From contig JADJNC010000011.1 of assembly GCA_016709335.1 (NCBI GenBank), positions 1-64,000 of the forward strand: a DNA stretch of 64,000 nt. Reading direction: 5' to 3'. Shown here in pieces: positions 16,264 through 27,131 of the stretch (position 1 is the first letter of the stretch; each line of letters starts with the position of its first letter). The notes under the pieces were generated by a model, which had not been told where the DNA came from, did no database searches, and saw only the letters and a program-made list of their open reading frames with translations. This DNA comes from Candidatus Propionivibrio dominans (lineage in GTDB: Bacteria > Pseudomonadota > Gammaproteobacteria > Burkholderiales > Rhodocyclaceae). The translations under genes were made by a program, and so were the position numbers.

Positions 16264-16860
16264 TCAGCGCAGGTTGATCTCGACGCGGCGATTGGCTGCT
16301 TCAGGTATCTCATCGGCCGTCGGGACGAGCGGTTCACGTTCGCCGCGACCGGCTACCTCCATCGCGGCCTCGATGCCGGAGGCTTGCAGCAGCTCGCTGA
16401 CGGCTTGCGCGCGTTTGAGCGAGAGTGTGTCGTTGGTCTCAAGGTTGCCGACCCGGTCGGTGTGGCCGATGACGGTGATTTCCGGCGCCGGGCGGCTGGC
16501 AATGGCGGCCTTGAGTTGTTCGAGAACCACTATCGATTCGGGTGTCAGCTCCTGCGCCGAACCGCTAAGGAAATAGAGCGTGAAGGAAAGCGGGCGCGCT
16601 GGCCAGGCATCGAGCAGGGTGCCGTAGCGGGCCTGTACGCTGGCAGCGTCCTCGCTGCGCGCGGCGATGTTGCCGCCGGCGTCGATTTCCGAGGTGGCGT
16701 AGGCCTTGTCCAGCACCTGCTGGCTGGTGGCGCTGCGCACGACGAGCTGGCCGACCTGGCCATCGGCAGCGGGCAGCAGAATGACGCGCTCGGGCGTCGG
16801 CGACAGGTGGCCGATCAGGATGACAGCCGCCGCAACAACAGGAATAACCAGGGGGCTCAT
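16264..16860 (-). CDS. OmpA-family protein
   Basis: A 198-residue protein with one N-terminal membrane segment or uncleaved signal (LVIPVVAAAVILIGHL) and a C-terminal OmpA domain. The peptidoglycan-binding core is ITVIGHTDRVGNLETNDTLSLKRAQAV, followed by ASGIEAAMEVAGRGEREPL and NRRVEINL. It follows the FecR gene with one base between them, so the two form an operon. The pair probably belongs to an envelope-sensing module together with the divergent kinase gene; that is inference. Confidence 0.88.
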   Translation of the reverse strand: MSPLVIPVVAAAVILIGHLSPTPERVILLPAADGQVGQLVVRSATSQQVLDKAYATSEIDAGGNIAARSEDAASVQARYGTLLDAWPARPLSFTLYFLSGSAQELTPESIVVLEQLKAAIASRPAPEITVIGHTDRVGNLETNDTLSLKRAQAVSELLQASGIEAAMEVAGRGEREPLVPTADEIPEAANRRVEINLR

Positions 16861-16861
16861 G

Positions 16862-17350
16862 CTACTTGTCTCCGTCTCGTTGGCCGGCGTCGATGATGAA
16901 TTCGGTTCCGCGAACTCCGAGCGCTACCGACGGGGTATTGAAAATGACGTTGTCTGGCGAAGCCTTGGCGATCTTGCCGGAGACGACCGCCAGCGTGCCA
17001 CGCTTGACGGTGGCATCGAGCGCCCCGGTATGGGTCGTGCTGTCGAAGGCAAAACGGTTGAGTACCAGCGTCGAATTGGCTCCGGCCGAGAGCAGCGTGT
17101 TGTCGCGCAGCGTGATTCCGATCGAACTCTCGGGACCGGTCAGGATGCGGTCGCTGACCAGCACCTTGCCGCCAACGGCGGCCGGTGTAATTTGCCCGCC
17201 ACGCTCAACGCTGGCCGTACCTTTGAGCGTCTTGATGGTGCCCGCCTCGTCACTGGCCAGGGCGCTGCCGCCCACGGCCAGCAGCCCGGCGGCAGCAAGC
17301 GCTGTGCATGCGAGTGTGAAATTCCGGGTAGACGCTGTGCCGTTTCTCAT
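16862..17350 (-). CDS. FecR-domain periplasmic protein
   Basis: A 162-residue protein with a signal peptide (about 1-32, ending GGSALAS), then a FecR-type beta domain: GTASVERGGQITPAAVGGKVLVSDRI, SSIGITLRDNTLLSAGANS, and KRGTLAVVSGKIAKASPDN ending in TPSVALGVRGTEF. This type of FecR protein, without a membrane helix, is often encoded beside CHASE2 signal proteins. It is the first gene of the FecR-OmpA operon and diverges from the RsbW-like kinase gene across about 45 bases, so the promoters probably overlap. Confidence 0.85.
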   Translation of the reverse strand: MRNGTASTRNFTLACTALAAAGLLAVGGSALASDEAGTIKTLKGTASVERGGQITPAAVGGKVLVSDRILTGPESSIGITLRDNTLLSAGANSTLVLNRFAFDSTTHTGALDATVKRGTLAVVSGKIAKASPDNVIFNTPSVALGVRGTEFIIDAGQRDGDK

Positions 17351-17397
17351 TTAACTTGCTCCTTCAAGAAATTTATTCCGCAACCTGACCAACGATC

Positions 17398-17844
17398 ATG
17401 GATCGAGCGCCCCAATCCTTTCCTGCACATCCTGACGCCCTGCCCGCGGTGCTGTCCTGTGTCGACTGTTGCCGGGAGGATATCGACCCCGACACCTTAA
17501 TACGCGCTCGAATTGCCGTCGAGGAATTATTCATGAATTTTGTCCGGCACGCTCGCCCGCAAGGCGAGGGTGAGTCCTTGCAGGCCTGGCTGGAGGTGAG
17601 CTGCGCTGGCGGACGCATGGACCTGTGCTTCGAGGATTCGGCGTCGCCATTTGATCCCTTTGCCGGTCTGGATTCTGTGCTTGAGGCGCTGGAGCAGCCG
17701 CTCGAGTTGCGATCGGAGGGCGGGGTCGGCCGTCTACTGATCAGGCAACTGGCCGACTCTGCAAGCTATAGCCGTAGCGATGGACGCAATCGCATCGAGC
17801 TGTTGTTTGCCCCGCGTTCGCGGCGATGGCTGGCCAATGTCTGA
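17398..17844 (+). CDS. RsbW-like anti-sigma serine kinase (HATPase_c)
   Basis: A 148-residue stand-alone GHKL ATPase. The N box appears as IAVEELFMNFVRHA, the G1 region as LCFEDSASPFDP and the G2 loop as EGGVGRLLIRQLADSASY. Such proteins bind a target and phosphorylate a STAS antagonist. No sigma factor gene is next to it. The STAS antagonist and SpoIIE phosphatase at 2449-5980 are the only matching partners in the window, so a split partner-switching circuit is likely but unproven. It is divergent from the FecR-OmpA operon. Confidence 0.88.
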   Translation: MDRAPQSFPAHPDALPAVLSCVDCCREDIDPDTLIRARIAVEELFMNFVRHARPQGEGESLQAWLEVSCAGGRMDLCFEDSASPFDPFAGLDSVLEALEQPLELRSEGGVGRLLIRQLADSASYSRSDGRNRIELLFAPRSRRWLANV

Positions 17845-17901
17845 AAAATACTGGCGATACCGCGGTCGTTTTGCTAGATAATTAGCGTTTTCTAATAAAC
17901 T

Positions 17902-18969
17902 ATGAGATCTGCCATGTCAGCGCCAGCCAGCACTTATCCCGGTTTTTCAGAAATTGCCCGCAGCTTCGCGCCGGGCTGGTTTGCTGCCGTCATGGGCACC
18001 GGCGTCCTGGCCATCACCACGCACGCGCTCGCTGCCGGATGGCCGCTGCTGGCGCCATTGGCGTTGGCGTTGCACTACTTCAATTTGCTGTTTTTTGTTG
18101 CCCTGTCGCTGCCCTGGCTGACGCGCTGGATTGCGCACCACGACGCCGCGCTGGCGACGCTGAAGCATCCGGTGCAGGCCAGCTTCTACCCGACGTTTTC
18201 AATCGCCATGCTGGTCATCGCCGCGCAGTTTCTCGCCTTCGGGCCGCAGGTCGATCTGGCGCTGCTGTTCTGGTGGCCGGGAGCGCTGCTCACCTTTGTT
18301 TTCAGCTTCGCGGTGCTCTATTCGATGTTCAGCGGAGAGCATGTCGGGCTTGAACATGTGACGCCGGCCAAGTTCATCCCGGCCGTCGGTCTGGTCGTCA
18401 TCCCGATTGCCGGCGGCCCCTTGCTCGCTCACCTGCAAGGAACAGCACACGAACTGGCGCTGTTCGCCAACATCTTTGGTCTGGGTGCCGGAATGCTGAT
18501 GTATGTCGGTTTGCTCAGCCTGACCCTCCAGCGCAAGTATCTGGCCAAACCGGCGTTCGGCATTCTGACCCCGACGGTGTGGATTCATCTGGCGCCGATT
18601 GGCGTCATTCCGGTGAGCCTGCTCAATCTCGTCGAACACTTGCCATTCCCGGTGCATGGCGGCGTATTCATCGTCTTCGGTCTGCTCTTCTGGGGCTTCG
18701 GCGTGTGGTGGCTGGTCATGGCGTCGCTGCTTACCCTCGCCGCGCGGCGTCGCGGGATGCTGCCCTTTGCGCTCTCGTGGTGGGGCTTCACCTTTCCGCT
18801 GGGCGCCTTCGTCGTCTCCAGTTTCCGGCTGTCCAGGCTGTCGGGAATTGAATCCGTCGGCTGGGTCGGTACGGCGGCCTGGGTTCTGCTGCTTGCGCTG
18901 TGGCTACTGACTCTGCTCAATACGCTGCGCGGCGTTGCCAGTGGCGCGGTATTCCGGCCGCATCCGTAA
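17902..18969 (+). CDS. TDT/SLAC1-family transporter
   Basis: A 355-residue protein with ten predicted membrane helices. It opens FAPGWFAAVMGTGVLAI, the usual start of the tellurite-resistance/dicarboxylate transporter family (TehA, Mae1, SLAC1). Helix-rich segments run to the end, including ILTPTVWIHLAPIGVIPVS. Substrates in the family include sulfite, malate and small anions; this one cannot be assigned. The start at 17902 or the ATG at 17914 are both possible. A REP-like element follows 60 bases after the stop. Confidence 0.88.
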   Translation: MRSAMSAPASTYPGFSEIARSFAPGWFAAVMGTGVLAITTHALAAGWPLLAPLALALHYFNLLFFVALSLPWLTRWIAHHDAALATLKHPVQASFYPTFSIAMLVIAAQFLAFGPQVDLALLFWWPGALLTFVFSFAVLYSMFSGEHVGLEHVTPAKFIPAVGLVVIPIAGGPLLAHLQGTAHELALFANIFGLGAGMLMYVGLLSLTLQRKYLAKPAFGILTPTVWIHLAPIGVIPVSLLNLVEHLPFPVHGGVFIVFGLLFWGFGVWWLVMASLLTLAARRRGMLPFALSWWGFTFPLGAFVVSSFRLSRLSGIESVGWVGTAAWVLLLALWLLTLLNTLRGVASGAVFRPHP

Positions 18970-19029
18970 CACGCAAGTTGCTCTTGGGCAAAAAAATGCT
19001 CGCTCCATGAGCAAGCACGATCAGACTAT

Positions 19030-19102
19030 GTAGGTCGGGTTAGCGATAGCGTAACCCGACGTTTCGGTGGCGTCGGGTTACGCTATCGCTAACCCGACCT
19101 AC
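19030..19102. repeat. REP-like palindromic element, copy 4 (two-arm)
   Basis: Starts GTAGGTCGGGTTAGCGATAG and ends CGCTAACCCGACCTAC; the two arms are near-perfect inverse complements around a short GTTTCGGTGGC spacer. Located after the TDT transporter gene. Confidence 0.85.
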
Positions 19103-19351
19103 GGGAATGCTGAGGGCGCTCCTCTTCGCCGTGTTATACAGGAAGATGGAGCCTTTCGAATCTCCCACTTCTCAGTCAATTTTCTCGCCGAACTGCGCGC
19201 ATTGTTAAACCGAAGCGGAATTTCATCAAGCTGCTGGATGGCGTGGCGCGCTCGACCGTAGTCGCGAAATGAAACTTCTACCACTTTGTTGCAGCCGACT
19301 TGAGCCAGTACAACAGCTTGCACGGGTTTCGGCGAATATAATGGCTGCATC

Positions 19352-20317
19352 ATGAGCGACCACCATCAGCACGAGCATAGCCATCACGAGCATCACCATC
19401 ACGCGGACGCCGGCCCGCGCCTGATCTGGGCCTTGCTGCTGACGCTCGGCTTCGCAGCGGTCGAGGCGGTGGCTGGTTTCTGGTCCGGGTCGCTGGCGCT
19501 GCTCGGTGATGCCGGGCACATGGTGACCGATAGTGCATCGCTCGGTCTGGCGGCTTTTGCCGTATGGCTGGCCCGTCGCCCTCCCTCGCGCCGCCATACC
19601 TACGGTCTGGGTCGCGTCGAAACGCTGGCTGCCCTGCTCAATGTCCTGTTCATGGTGCTGGTGGTGGTCGGCATTTCGGTAGCGGCAATCCATCGTTTTC
19701 TTGAGCCGACGTCAATCAATGGCCAGGCGGTAACGCTGGTGGCGATCGTAGGCTTGTCGATCAATGTCGGTGTCGCCTGGCTGCTGATGCACGGTGAGCA
19801 GACGATGAATACGCGTGGCGCCCTGTTGCACGTGCTCGGCGATCTCCTCGGCTCGGTGGCAGCGCTGGTCGCCGGTGCGGTGATCATGTTCACCGGGTGG
19901 ACGCCAATCGACCCGCTGCTCTCGCTGCTCATTTGCCTGCTGGTACTCGTCTCCAGTCTGCGCCTGTTGCGCGAAGTGTTGCAGGCTTTGCTCGAAGGGG
20001 TGCCGGCGCATCTTTCCGTCGAGCAGATTGGGCAGGCGCTGGCCGCCGTGCCGGGCGTCAGCTCGGTACACGATCTGCATATCTGGACGCTGTCGTCGAA
20101 TCGCATCGCGCTGTCGGCGCATCTGCTGGTCGACTCCTTTGCCCAGTGGCCGGACGTTCTAGCTGCCGCACAGCATGTGTTGCTGCATCGGGGTATCGCG
20201 CATGTCACCCTGCAGCCCGAAGCGGCCGTGCATGCCGTGCGCTGGATGCCGCGCACCACGGAGGCCGGTGCAGCGATCAACGGCGACAGTGCAGTAAAAC
20301 AAGAGGATGCGCAATGA
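19352..20317 (+). CDS. Cation diffusion facilitator (CzcD/ZitB-like)
   Basis: A 321-residue metal exporter. A His-rich N-terminus ([14 protein letters not shown]) is followed by six membrane helices. The zinc-site motifs [21 protein letters not shown] (H/D pair in helix 2) and [18 protein letters not shown] (HxxxD in helix 5) are intact. The cytoplasmic C-terminal domain ([18 protein letters not shown]) is present. Zinc or a similar divalent metal is the expected substrate. A TATAAT ends ten bases before the ATG, too close for an ordinary leader. It overlaps dtd by four bases. Confidence 0.93.
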   Translation: MSDHHQHEHSHHEHHHHADAGPRLIWALLLTLGFAAVEAVAGFWSGSLALLGDAGHMVTDSASLGLAAFAVWLARRPPSRRHTYGLGRVETLAALLNVLFMVLVVVGISVAAIHRFLEPTSINGQAVTLVAIVGLSINVGVAWLLMHGEQTMNTRGALLHVLGDLLGSVAALVAGAVIMFTGWTPIDPLLSLLICLLVLVSSLRLLREVLQALLEGVPAHLSVEQIGQALAAVPGVSSVHDLHIWTLSSNRIALSAHLLVDSFAQWPDVLAAAQHVLLHRGIAHVTLQPEAAVHAVRWMPRTTEAGAAINGDSAVKQEDAQ

Positions 20318-20766
20318 GAGTGCTGGCGCAGCGCGTCGCTTCAGCGCGGGTTGAAGTGGAAGGTGAAGTGTCCGGCGCCATCGGTGCCGGCCTTCTGCTT
20401 CTGGTGGGCGTCGAGGACGCTGACGGCGAAGCCGATATTGCCTGGCTTTCGGCCAAACTGAGCAAATTGCGCATCTTTCCCGATGCCGCCGGGGTGATGA
20501 ATCGCAGTCTCATCGAAAGCGGGGGCGAGGTGCTGGCGGTCAGTCAATTCACGCTCTTTGCATCGCTCAGGAAAGGCAATCGACCAGCCTGGAGTCGCGC
20601 TGCCGGTGCGGAGATTTCGCGACCGCTGTTCGATCGGTTTGTGCGGCAGCTTGAGCACGATCTGGGACGCAAAGTAGAAACCGGCGTTTTCGGCGCCGAC
20701 ATGCAAATTCATCTGGTGAACGACGGGCCAGTCACGATCGCCATCGACTCGCGAAATCCGGAATAG
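20314..20766 (+). CDS. dtd: D-aminoacyl-tRNA deacylase
   Basis: A 150-residue DTD enzyme of normal length, which removes D-amino acids (and Gly from tRNA-Ala) from mischarged tRNAs. Signature motifs are [17 protein letters not shown], the [17 protein letters not shown] active-site segment, and the C-terminal [18 protein letters not shown] with the cross-subunit Gly-Pro near it (NDGPVTI). The start overlaps the CDF stop (ATGA). Confidence 0.95.
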   Translation: MRVLAQRVASARVEVEGEVSGAIGAGLLLLVGVEDADGEADIAWLSAKLSKLRIFPDAAGVMNRSLIESGGEVLAVSQFTLFASLRKGNRPAWSRAAGAEISRPLFDRFVRQLEHDLGRKVETGVFGADMQIHLVNDGPVTIAIDSRNPE

Positions 20767-20872
20767 GCAGCGTCGCGAGTCGGCACTGACGGAACGGTAT
20801 CCATTCCACTGCACCCCGAACCCGATTGCTTGTCGCGCCAGAGCCTCGATTTGTTCCCGGAACGGGGTTGGC

Positions 20873-21148
20873 TCAGTCGTACTTCATCTCTTCAGCCTTG
20901 TCGCGCATGGTCTTTCTCGGCTGAGTCAAATCCACGACAGGACAAAGCCCCCTGGGATCAGTGCTGATGACCAGATGCCCCTTGGGCACTTTTTTCTGTA
21001 CTTCGGCGTTGAGCGAAGCGGTGTTCATTGGTACGGGCGGGACGGTACTCTGCCATACCAGCTCGTTGGATGGTGCATAGATTGAATAGCACTCGGAGAA
21101 TGCTGCCGTTGAAACAGAAAGTGCCAGCAAAGCGAAGATTGTTTTCAT
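20873..21148 (-). CDS. Hypothetical small secreted protein
   Basis: A 91-residue protein with a signal peptide ending near SAFSE after a hydrophobic run (TIFALLALSVSTAAF). The mature part has CYSIYAPSNELVWQSTVPPVPM, and GHLVISTDPRGLCPVVDL with a second cysteine, so one disulfide is possible. It resembles small periplasmic proteins of unknown role seen in betaproteobacteria. A stand-alone gene, convergent with dtd. Confidence 0.65.
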   Translation of the reverse strand: MKTIFALLALSVSTAAFSECYSIYAPSNELVWQSTVPPVPMNTASLNAEVQKKVPKGHLVISTDPRGLCPVVDLTQPRKTMRDKAEEMKYD

Positions 21149-21267
21149 GATCAGACCTTTCGATAGTCCTGCGAGGGCATTCAAGTGCGCTGAGGCATGC
21201 TTTTATCGTAACTTAACTTGCCAGCGGCGTATACCTTTCACAGCATCGAGCGCTCGCGTGGAAATCC

Positions 21268-22690
21268 CTATTTCGCCTCCCGCTGGACGCTCATCTTGTC
21301 CGCTTCCGCTACCCAGCCGCCGCCCATGGCCTTGTACAGATTGATCATGGCCTGCAGTTGCGTCTGCTGGGTCTGCGTGTATTGCAGTTGGACGTTGAAC
21401 AGGCTGCGCTCGGCATCGAGCACTTCGATGAAGCTGGTGTAGCCGTTATCGTAGCGTAGCCGGGCGGTTTCCGAATATTGCTCCAGTGCCTGGACCTGCC
21501 TTTTCTGTGCCACGAGTTGCTCACCGGTCTGGTATTGATTGACGAGAGCGTCATTGACCTCGCGGAAGGCTTCCTGAATGGCTTTCTGATAGCCGAACAG
21601 CGCTTGCTGCTGCGCAGCTTCCGCGGCCTGCACCTGACCGGCGATGGCGCCGGCGGTGAAGATCGGCATGCTGATCGGCGCGCTGTATTGCCAGAACCTG
21701 TTCTGGCTGTTGAACAGATTGCCCAGGTTGCTGCTGGCAAAACCGAAGAGGCCGGTCAGCGAGATGGCTCGGGAAGTAGGCCGCCTTGGCGGCGCCGATC
21801 AGCGCATTGGCGGCGATCAGGTTCTGTTCCGCCCGGCGCAGGTCGGGTCGGCGTTCGATCAGTTCCGATGGCAGTCCGGCCGGGATGGCCGGTAAGGTCA
21901 GATGGTCGATATCCTTGCCGCGCACGATCGGTCCGGGGTTGCGGCCGAGCAGCACGCTGAGGCCGTTCTCCTGCTGGGCGATCGCCTTTTCGATGCTGGG
22001 GATGGTGGCCAGGGCTTCCTCGTATTGGGATTTGTTCTGGCTCAGCTCAAGTAGCGAGATGACACCGCCTTCGAAGCGGAGCTTGAAGATCTCGTACGAT
22101 TCGCGGCGCACATTCGCTGTCGACCTGGCAATCTCCAACTGGCGATCCAGGCTGCGTAGATTGATGTAGCTGCCGGCAACGCTGCCGACCAGCGACAGGA
22201 TGACCGCTTGCCGCCCTTCCTCGCTGGCTACCAGTTGTGCCCGCGCGGCTTCGGTCTGGCGGCGGATGCGGCCCCAGATATCGATCTCCCAACTGGCGTT
22301 CAACACCGCCTCGTAGCTGTTGTAGGTGATGCCCTGGCCAGACGCCCCGATCACCACTGCGCTGATGTCTTTCTGCCGCCTCGGCTCGTAGCCGGCACCA
22401 ATCTGCGGGAAGAGCGACGAGCGGACGAATCCGTAGTTGCCGGCGAACTCGTCGATGCGCGCTGCGGCGATCAGCAGATCCTTGTTTTCACGCAGCGCGA
22501 TGCTCACCAGTTCGTTGAGCACCGGGTCGTCGAACTGCTCCCACCAGGTGGTATTGGCCAGATCCCTGGCAGCGCTTTCGCTGAGGCGCCAGGCCGCTGG
22601 GGCGTCAACCGGCGGACGCACGTAATCGGGTCCCATCATGCAGGCGCCAAGCAACAGCGCCAGCAGGGAAACGAGCAAGGGCTTACGCAT
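21268..22690 (-). CDS. RND efflux outer-membrane factor (NodT/OprM family, one frameshift)
   Basis: An outer-membrane channel lipoprotein of about 470 residues. The signal peptide ends in the lipobox LLLGAC, then MMGPDYVRPP, typical of the OprM/NodT family. The tandem outer-membrane factor repeats are visible (YEAVLNASWEIDIWGRIRRQ and LRRAEQNLIAANALIGAAKAAYFPS). At 21766-21767 an extra base shifts the frame just after AAYFPS; the rest (SLTGLFGF through VEADKMSVQ-like tail) continues in the next frame. Third gene of the efflux operon; its start overlaps the pump gene by eight bases. Confidence 0.88.
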
Positions 22691-25600
22691 GGGTATCCCC
22701 TTCCTTGACGGCAGGTTTCCCGGGCACCTCGCCGGCATCAGTTTCGCCGCCAGCGTGCTCGGTCACACCGGTTTTACCCTTGTGGCTCATTTTTTCGACA
22801 ACGTAGAAGGTCACCGGGATGATGAAGATGGCCAGGCAGGTGGCCGCCAGCATGCCGCCGATCACCGCGCTGCCCATCACCTGCCGCGAAATGGCGCCGG
22901 CCCCGCTGGCAATCGCCAGCGGCACGCAGCCGAGGATGAAGGCGAACGAGGTCATCAGGATCGGTCGCAGGCGCAGTTGCGCGCCCTTGAGCGTCGCTTC
23001 GATCAGCGACAACTCGCCCTTCTCGTGCTCCATCTTGGCGAACTCGACGATCAGGATGGCATTCTTCGCCGCCAGGCCGATCAGCATCACCAGGCCGATC
23101 TGCGCATAGACGTTGAGTTCCTGGCCGCGCCACAGCAGAGCGACGAAGGCACCGGCGATGGCAATCGGCGTGCCGAGCAGCACCGAGAAGGGCAGCGACC
23201 AGCTCTCGTACTGTGCCGCCAGGATCAGGAAGACGCAGAGCAGCGAAAAGCCGAAGATGACCATCGGCGAGACGCCCTGCTGCGCCTTCTGCTCCTGGAA
23301 TGACATACCCATGTAGTCGTAGCCCATTTCGCCTGGCATGGTTTCGTCAAAGACCCTCGAGCGCGCGCATGACCTGTGCCGAACTGAAGCCGGGCGCCGC
23401 CGAGGCGTTGATCTGCGCACTGCGGTAGAGGTTGTAGCGCATGGTGAATTCCGGGCCGGAAACGTTGCGCACCGAGGTCAGCGCCGACAGCGGCACCGGC
23501 TCGCCCTTGTTGTTGCGCACGTAGAACTGGCCGACATTCTCGATGTTGGTGCGGTAGTCGCCCTCGGCCTGGACGTAGACCTGCCATTGACGCCCGAAAC
23601 GGTTGAAGTAGTTGATGAAGCCGCTGCCGAGGAAGCTCTGCAGCGTCTTGTAAACATCGCTGAGGGCGACGCCCTGCTTGAGTACCTTGTCCTGATCCAC
23701 CTCAAGGAACAACTGCGGCACGGTTGGCCGGAAGGTGGTCGAGACACTGGCGAGTTCGGGGCGTTTTTTCGCGGCTTCGATGAACTTGTTGGTGTTCTCG
23801 GCGAGGAAGGCGAGATCCTTGCCGGCACGGTCCTGAAGAATGAATGTGGCGCCACCCGAAACGCCAACCCCCGGAATCGCCGGTGGCGGAAACGAGAAGC
23901 CAATGGCGCCGCTGATGCCGCCGAGTTGCTTTGTCAGCTCAGCCTTGATCGCGGCGTACTGCTCTTCGGGTTTCTTGCGCTCGGCCCAGTCCTCGAGCGT
24001 GATGAAGAAGAAGGCGCTGTAGGTATTCGACACCTGGCTCAGCATGCTGTAGCCGATCACCGTGGTCGTGTACTTGACGCCCGGCACCTTAATGATCAAA
24101 TCCTCGGCCTGACGGGCGATTTCAGCCGTGCGTTGCAGCGACGAGGCATCGGGGAGCTGGATCCCGGCAAAGACGTATCCCTGGTCTTCATCCGGGAGGA
24201 AGCCGGCGGGAACGATCTTGCCGAAGAAGCCGGTTGCCACAGTGACGGCCACCAGGAAAAAGAGACTCAACACGCTCCTGCGGATGGCGATCCGGCAGGA
24301 TGCCGACATAGCCGCCAGTGACACGGCCAAATATCCGGTTGAACCAGTCGTAGAATTTCTGCAAGGGGCCGCTGCCCTTGACCTTGGGCCTGAGCAGCAG
24401 GGCGCACAGTGCGGGGCTGAGGGTCAGCGCGTTGAACGCCGAGATGATCACCGAAATGGCGATGGTGACCGCGAACTGCTGGTAGAGCTGGCCGGTGATC
24501 CCCGGAATGAAGGCGGTCGGCACGAAGACGGCGGCCAGGATGACGGCGATGGCAATCACCGGTCCGGTGACTTCCTCCATGGCCCGCAGCGTCGCGTCCC
24601 TCGGCGACATGCCGTGCTCGATGTGGTGCTCGACGGCTTCGACGACGACGATGGCATCATCGACCACCAGACCGATGGCCAGAACCAGACCAAACAGCGA
24701 CAGCGTGTTGATCGAGAAACCGAACATCGGGAACAGCATGAAGGTACCGACCAGCGAAACCGGCACCGCCAGCAGCGGAATCAGCGTCGCTCGCCAGCCC
24801 TGCAGGAAAACGAAAACGACGATCATCACCAGTACCAGCGCTTCGATCAGCGTGTGCTGGATTTCCTTGATCCCTTCGCTGACCGACAGCGTCGTGTCGA
24901 GCGCGATGACGTAGTCGAGGTCGGGCGGGAAACTCTGCTTGAGCTTCTCCATCAGTTTCTTGGCACCATCGGCGGCAGCGAGTGCGTTGGCGCCGGGCAT
25001 CAGGTAAAGCGCGACGAGGGCTGCAGGCTTGCCGTTGAGACGACCCTGCTGGCTGTAGTTCTGGGCGCCGAGCTCGATCCGGGCGACATCGCTGACGCGA
25101 ACCAGCGAACCATCCGGATTGGCGCGCAGAACGATGTTGCCGAATTCCTCTACACTTTGCAGTCGCCCCTGTGCGCGCACTGCATAGGTGAATTCCTGGC
25201 CCGGCGGCACCGGTTCGGCACCGATCGTTCCCGCCGGGTTGACCGTGTTCTGCTGATTGACGGCGTTGACGATCTCCGGAATCGTGATGTTCAGCTTGGC
25301 CAACTGGTCGGGCCTGACCCATAGTCGCATCGCGTACTGGCCGGCGCCGAAGATGGTGACGCTGGCGATTCCCTTGACCCGCGTCACTTGGTCGTTGATG
25401 TTGATGTAGGCGTAGTTGGCCAGGAAGACATTGTCGTAAGTTCCATTCGGCGAATAGAGCGCGAACATGATCAGCGGCGATGAGGTCGACTTCTGAACGG
25501 TGACACCATAGTCGCGAACTGCGGAAGGCAGTTGCGACTCAGCCTGACCCTGGCGCATCTGGGCGAGAAGCTGGTCGGTGTTGGCATCGGTAGCGATGTC

Positions 25601-25882
25601 GAAGTTGACCGTCAGCGTCGACTGGCCGTTGTTGGCGTTGATCGAATACATGTAGTTCATGTTGTCGACGCCCGACATTTGCTGCTCGATCGGGGTAGCC
25701 ACGGCCTGTTCGACGGTCAGCGCATCGGCGCCGGTATAGGTGCTGTTGACCTTGATTTCCGGAGGTACGATGTTGGGGAACTGGGCGATCGGCAGCCCGG
25801 ACATGGCGACCAGGCCGACGATGGTCATCAGGATCGAGATGACCATGGCCACAATCGGCCGGTTGATGAAAAACCTGGACAT
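22683..25882 (-). CDS. RND multidrug efflux transporter, HAE1 type (two frameshifts)
   Basis: The AcrB/MexB-type inner-membrane pump. The first segment (MSRFFINRPIVAMVISILM start, then VVDDAIVVVEAVEHHI with the proton-relay Asp pair) runs to about 24295. An extra base there (CCGG at 24292-24295) shifts the frame; the middle periplasmic segment (RRSVLSLFFLVAVTVATGFF onward) runs to about 23356. An extra C in CCC at 23354-23356 shifts it again into the C-terminal membrane half (GLAAKNAILIVEFAK). Corrected, the protein is about 1,060 residues, normal for the family. Preceded by its adaptor with a six-base gap. Confidence 0.9.
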
Positions 25883-25888
25883 GGCCGC

Positions 25889-27131
25889 TTACCCCTTGTT
25901 CGCCGGTGCCGCAGGTTTTTCCTCGGGCGCGGCGTTGGGCTTCTCCGCCGGTGCGACCGGTGCGGTTGGGGTACCGGCGGCGGGTGCCTCGAAAACGAAG
26001 GGTTTCGGATTGACGCTCACTCCCGCGCGGACCTTCTGGGTTCCCTCGGCGATCACCTGATCTCCGGGTTGCAGTCCCTTGCTGACGATCCAGTCGCTGC
26101 CGATGCGCTCACCAACGCTCACCGGTCGGATGTCCACCTTGTTGTCGGCGCCGACGACCGCCACCAGGTACTTGCCCTGAATTTCGGTAACGGCGCGCTG
26201 CGGAACCAGCAGCGCGCCCTTGTTGATCGACATCGTCGCCCGGATCTTGCCGTACTGGCCTGGGCGAAGCAGGTTTTTGTTGTTCGGAAACTGGGCGACG
26301 GCCTGGAAAGTGCCGGTTGTTGCGTTAACCTGCCGGTTGAGGAGCAGGAATTTCCCCTGCTCGGGATAGAACGAGCCGTCGACCAGGATCAGGTCGATCG
26401 GCACGGGCGTGCTGTCGGCGGGACGATTGGCGGCCAGCTTGAGGTATTCGCGTTCGCTGATGTTGAAGTAGACCTTGATCGGATCGACGTTCGACACGGT
26501 GGTCAGCTCGGTCGGCATGCTCGGGCTGAGCAGGTCGCCGATCTGCGCCTTGGCGATTCCGGCAATGCCGGTGATTGGGGACGTGATGCGGGTGAAGCCG
26601 AGGTTCAGTTTCGCCGTCTTCAATGAAGCTTCGGCCGCTTCGAGCGCGGCCTTGGCCGAGAGGTCGGCACCGACGGCATCGTCGAGATCCTTCTGGCTGA
26701 CCGCGTTCTTCGCCGCCAGTGGCTTGATGCGCGCGAGGTTGGCCCGGGTCGTGTCGTAGCGGGCCTGCTGCTGCGCGCGCAATCCTTTGGCTTCTTCAAC
26801 GGCGGCCTCGAAGGTGCGCGGGTCGATTTCGAACAGCGGCTGGCCCTGTTTCACCAGATCGCCTTCCCGGTAGTTCTGTTTGATCAGGTAGCCGGTGACC
26901 TGGGGGCGGATGACGGCATTGACATCGCCCTCGAGCGAGCCGATCCACTCCATGTAAATCGGCACGTCCTTTTGCGCCACGGTGACGACATCGACCACGG
27001 GAACCGGCGGCGGCGGTGGCGCGACCTTGTCGCAGGCGGTAGCCAGGAGCAAAGCCAGCAAGGCGGCTCCGATCGAAGAGTGCCGGCGCGCGCGGGCGCC
27101 TGATGCTTGCTGTAAATTCGCTTTGCTTCAT
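25889..27131 (-). CDS. RND periplasmic adaptor subunit (AcrA/MexA type, N-terminal frameshift)
   Basis: A membrane-fusion lipoprotein of about 413 residues. The main frame has the lipobox LLLATAC, a Pro-rich linker, then VDVVTVAQKDVPIYMEW, the lipoyl half-motif IRPQVTGYLIKQNYREGD, a coiled hairpin and SPITGIAGIAKAQIGDL. The tail is Ala/Pro/Lys-rich. No ATG lies at a sensible place in the main frame; the ATG at 27131 (with AGGAG upstream) leads into the main frame if one base is added in the GC run at about 27082-27100. First gene of a minus-strand operon with the pump and channel. Confidence 0.88.

Noticed and set aside
2287..19102. CRISPR array from repeated GTCGGGTTA units
   Set aside because: The copies are kilobases apart, palindromic and lack regular spacers; they fit REP elements.
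19099..19353. 84-residue minus-strand frame opposite the CDF promoter
   Set aside because: Composition looks plausible at first but it runs into a REP element, has no ribosome site and its start overlaps the CDF start; not enough support.
24128..25324. 398-residue plus-strand frame opposite the RND pump
   Set aside because: His/Gln/Asp/Arg-rich composition typical of an antisense shadow; the minus strand encodes a clear AcrB-type pump.
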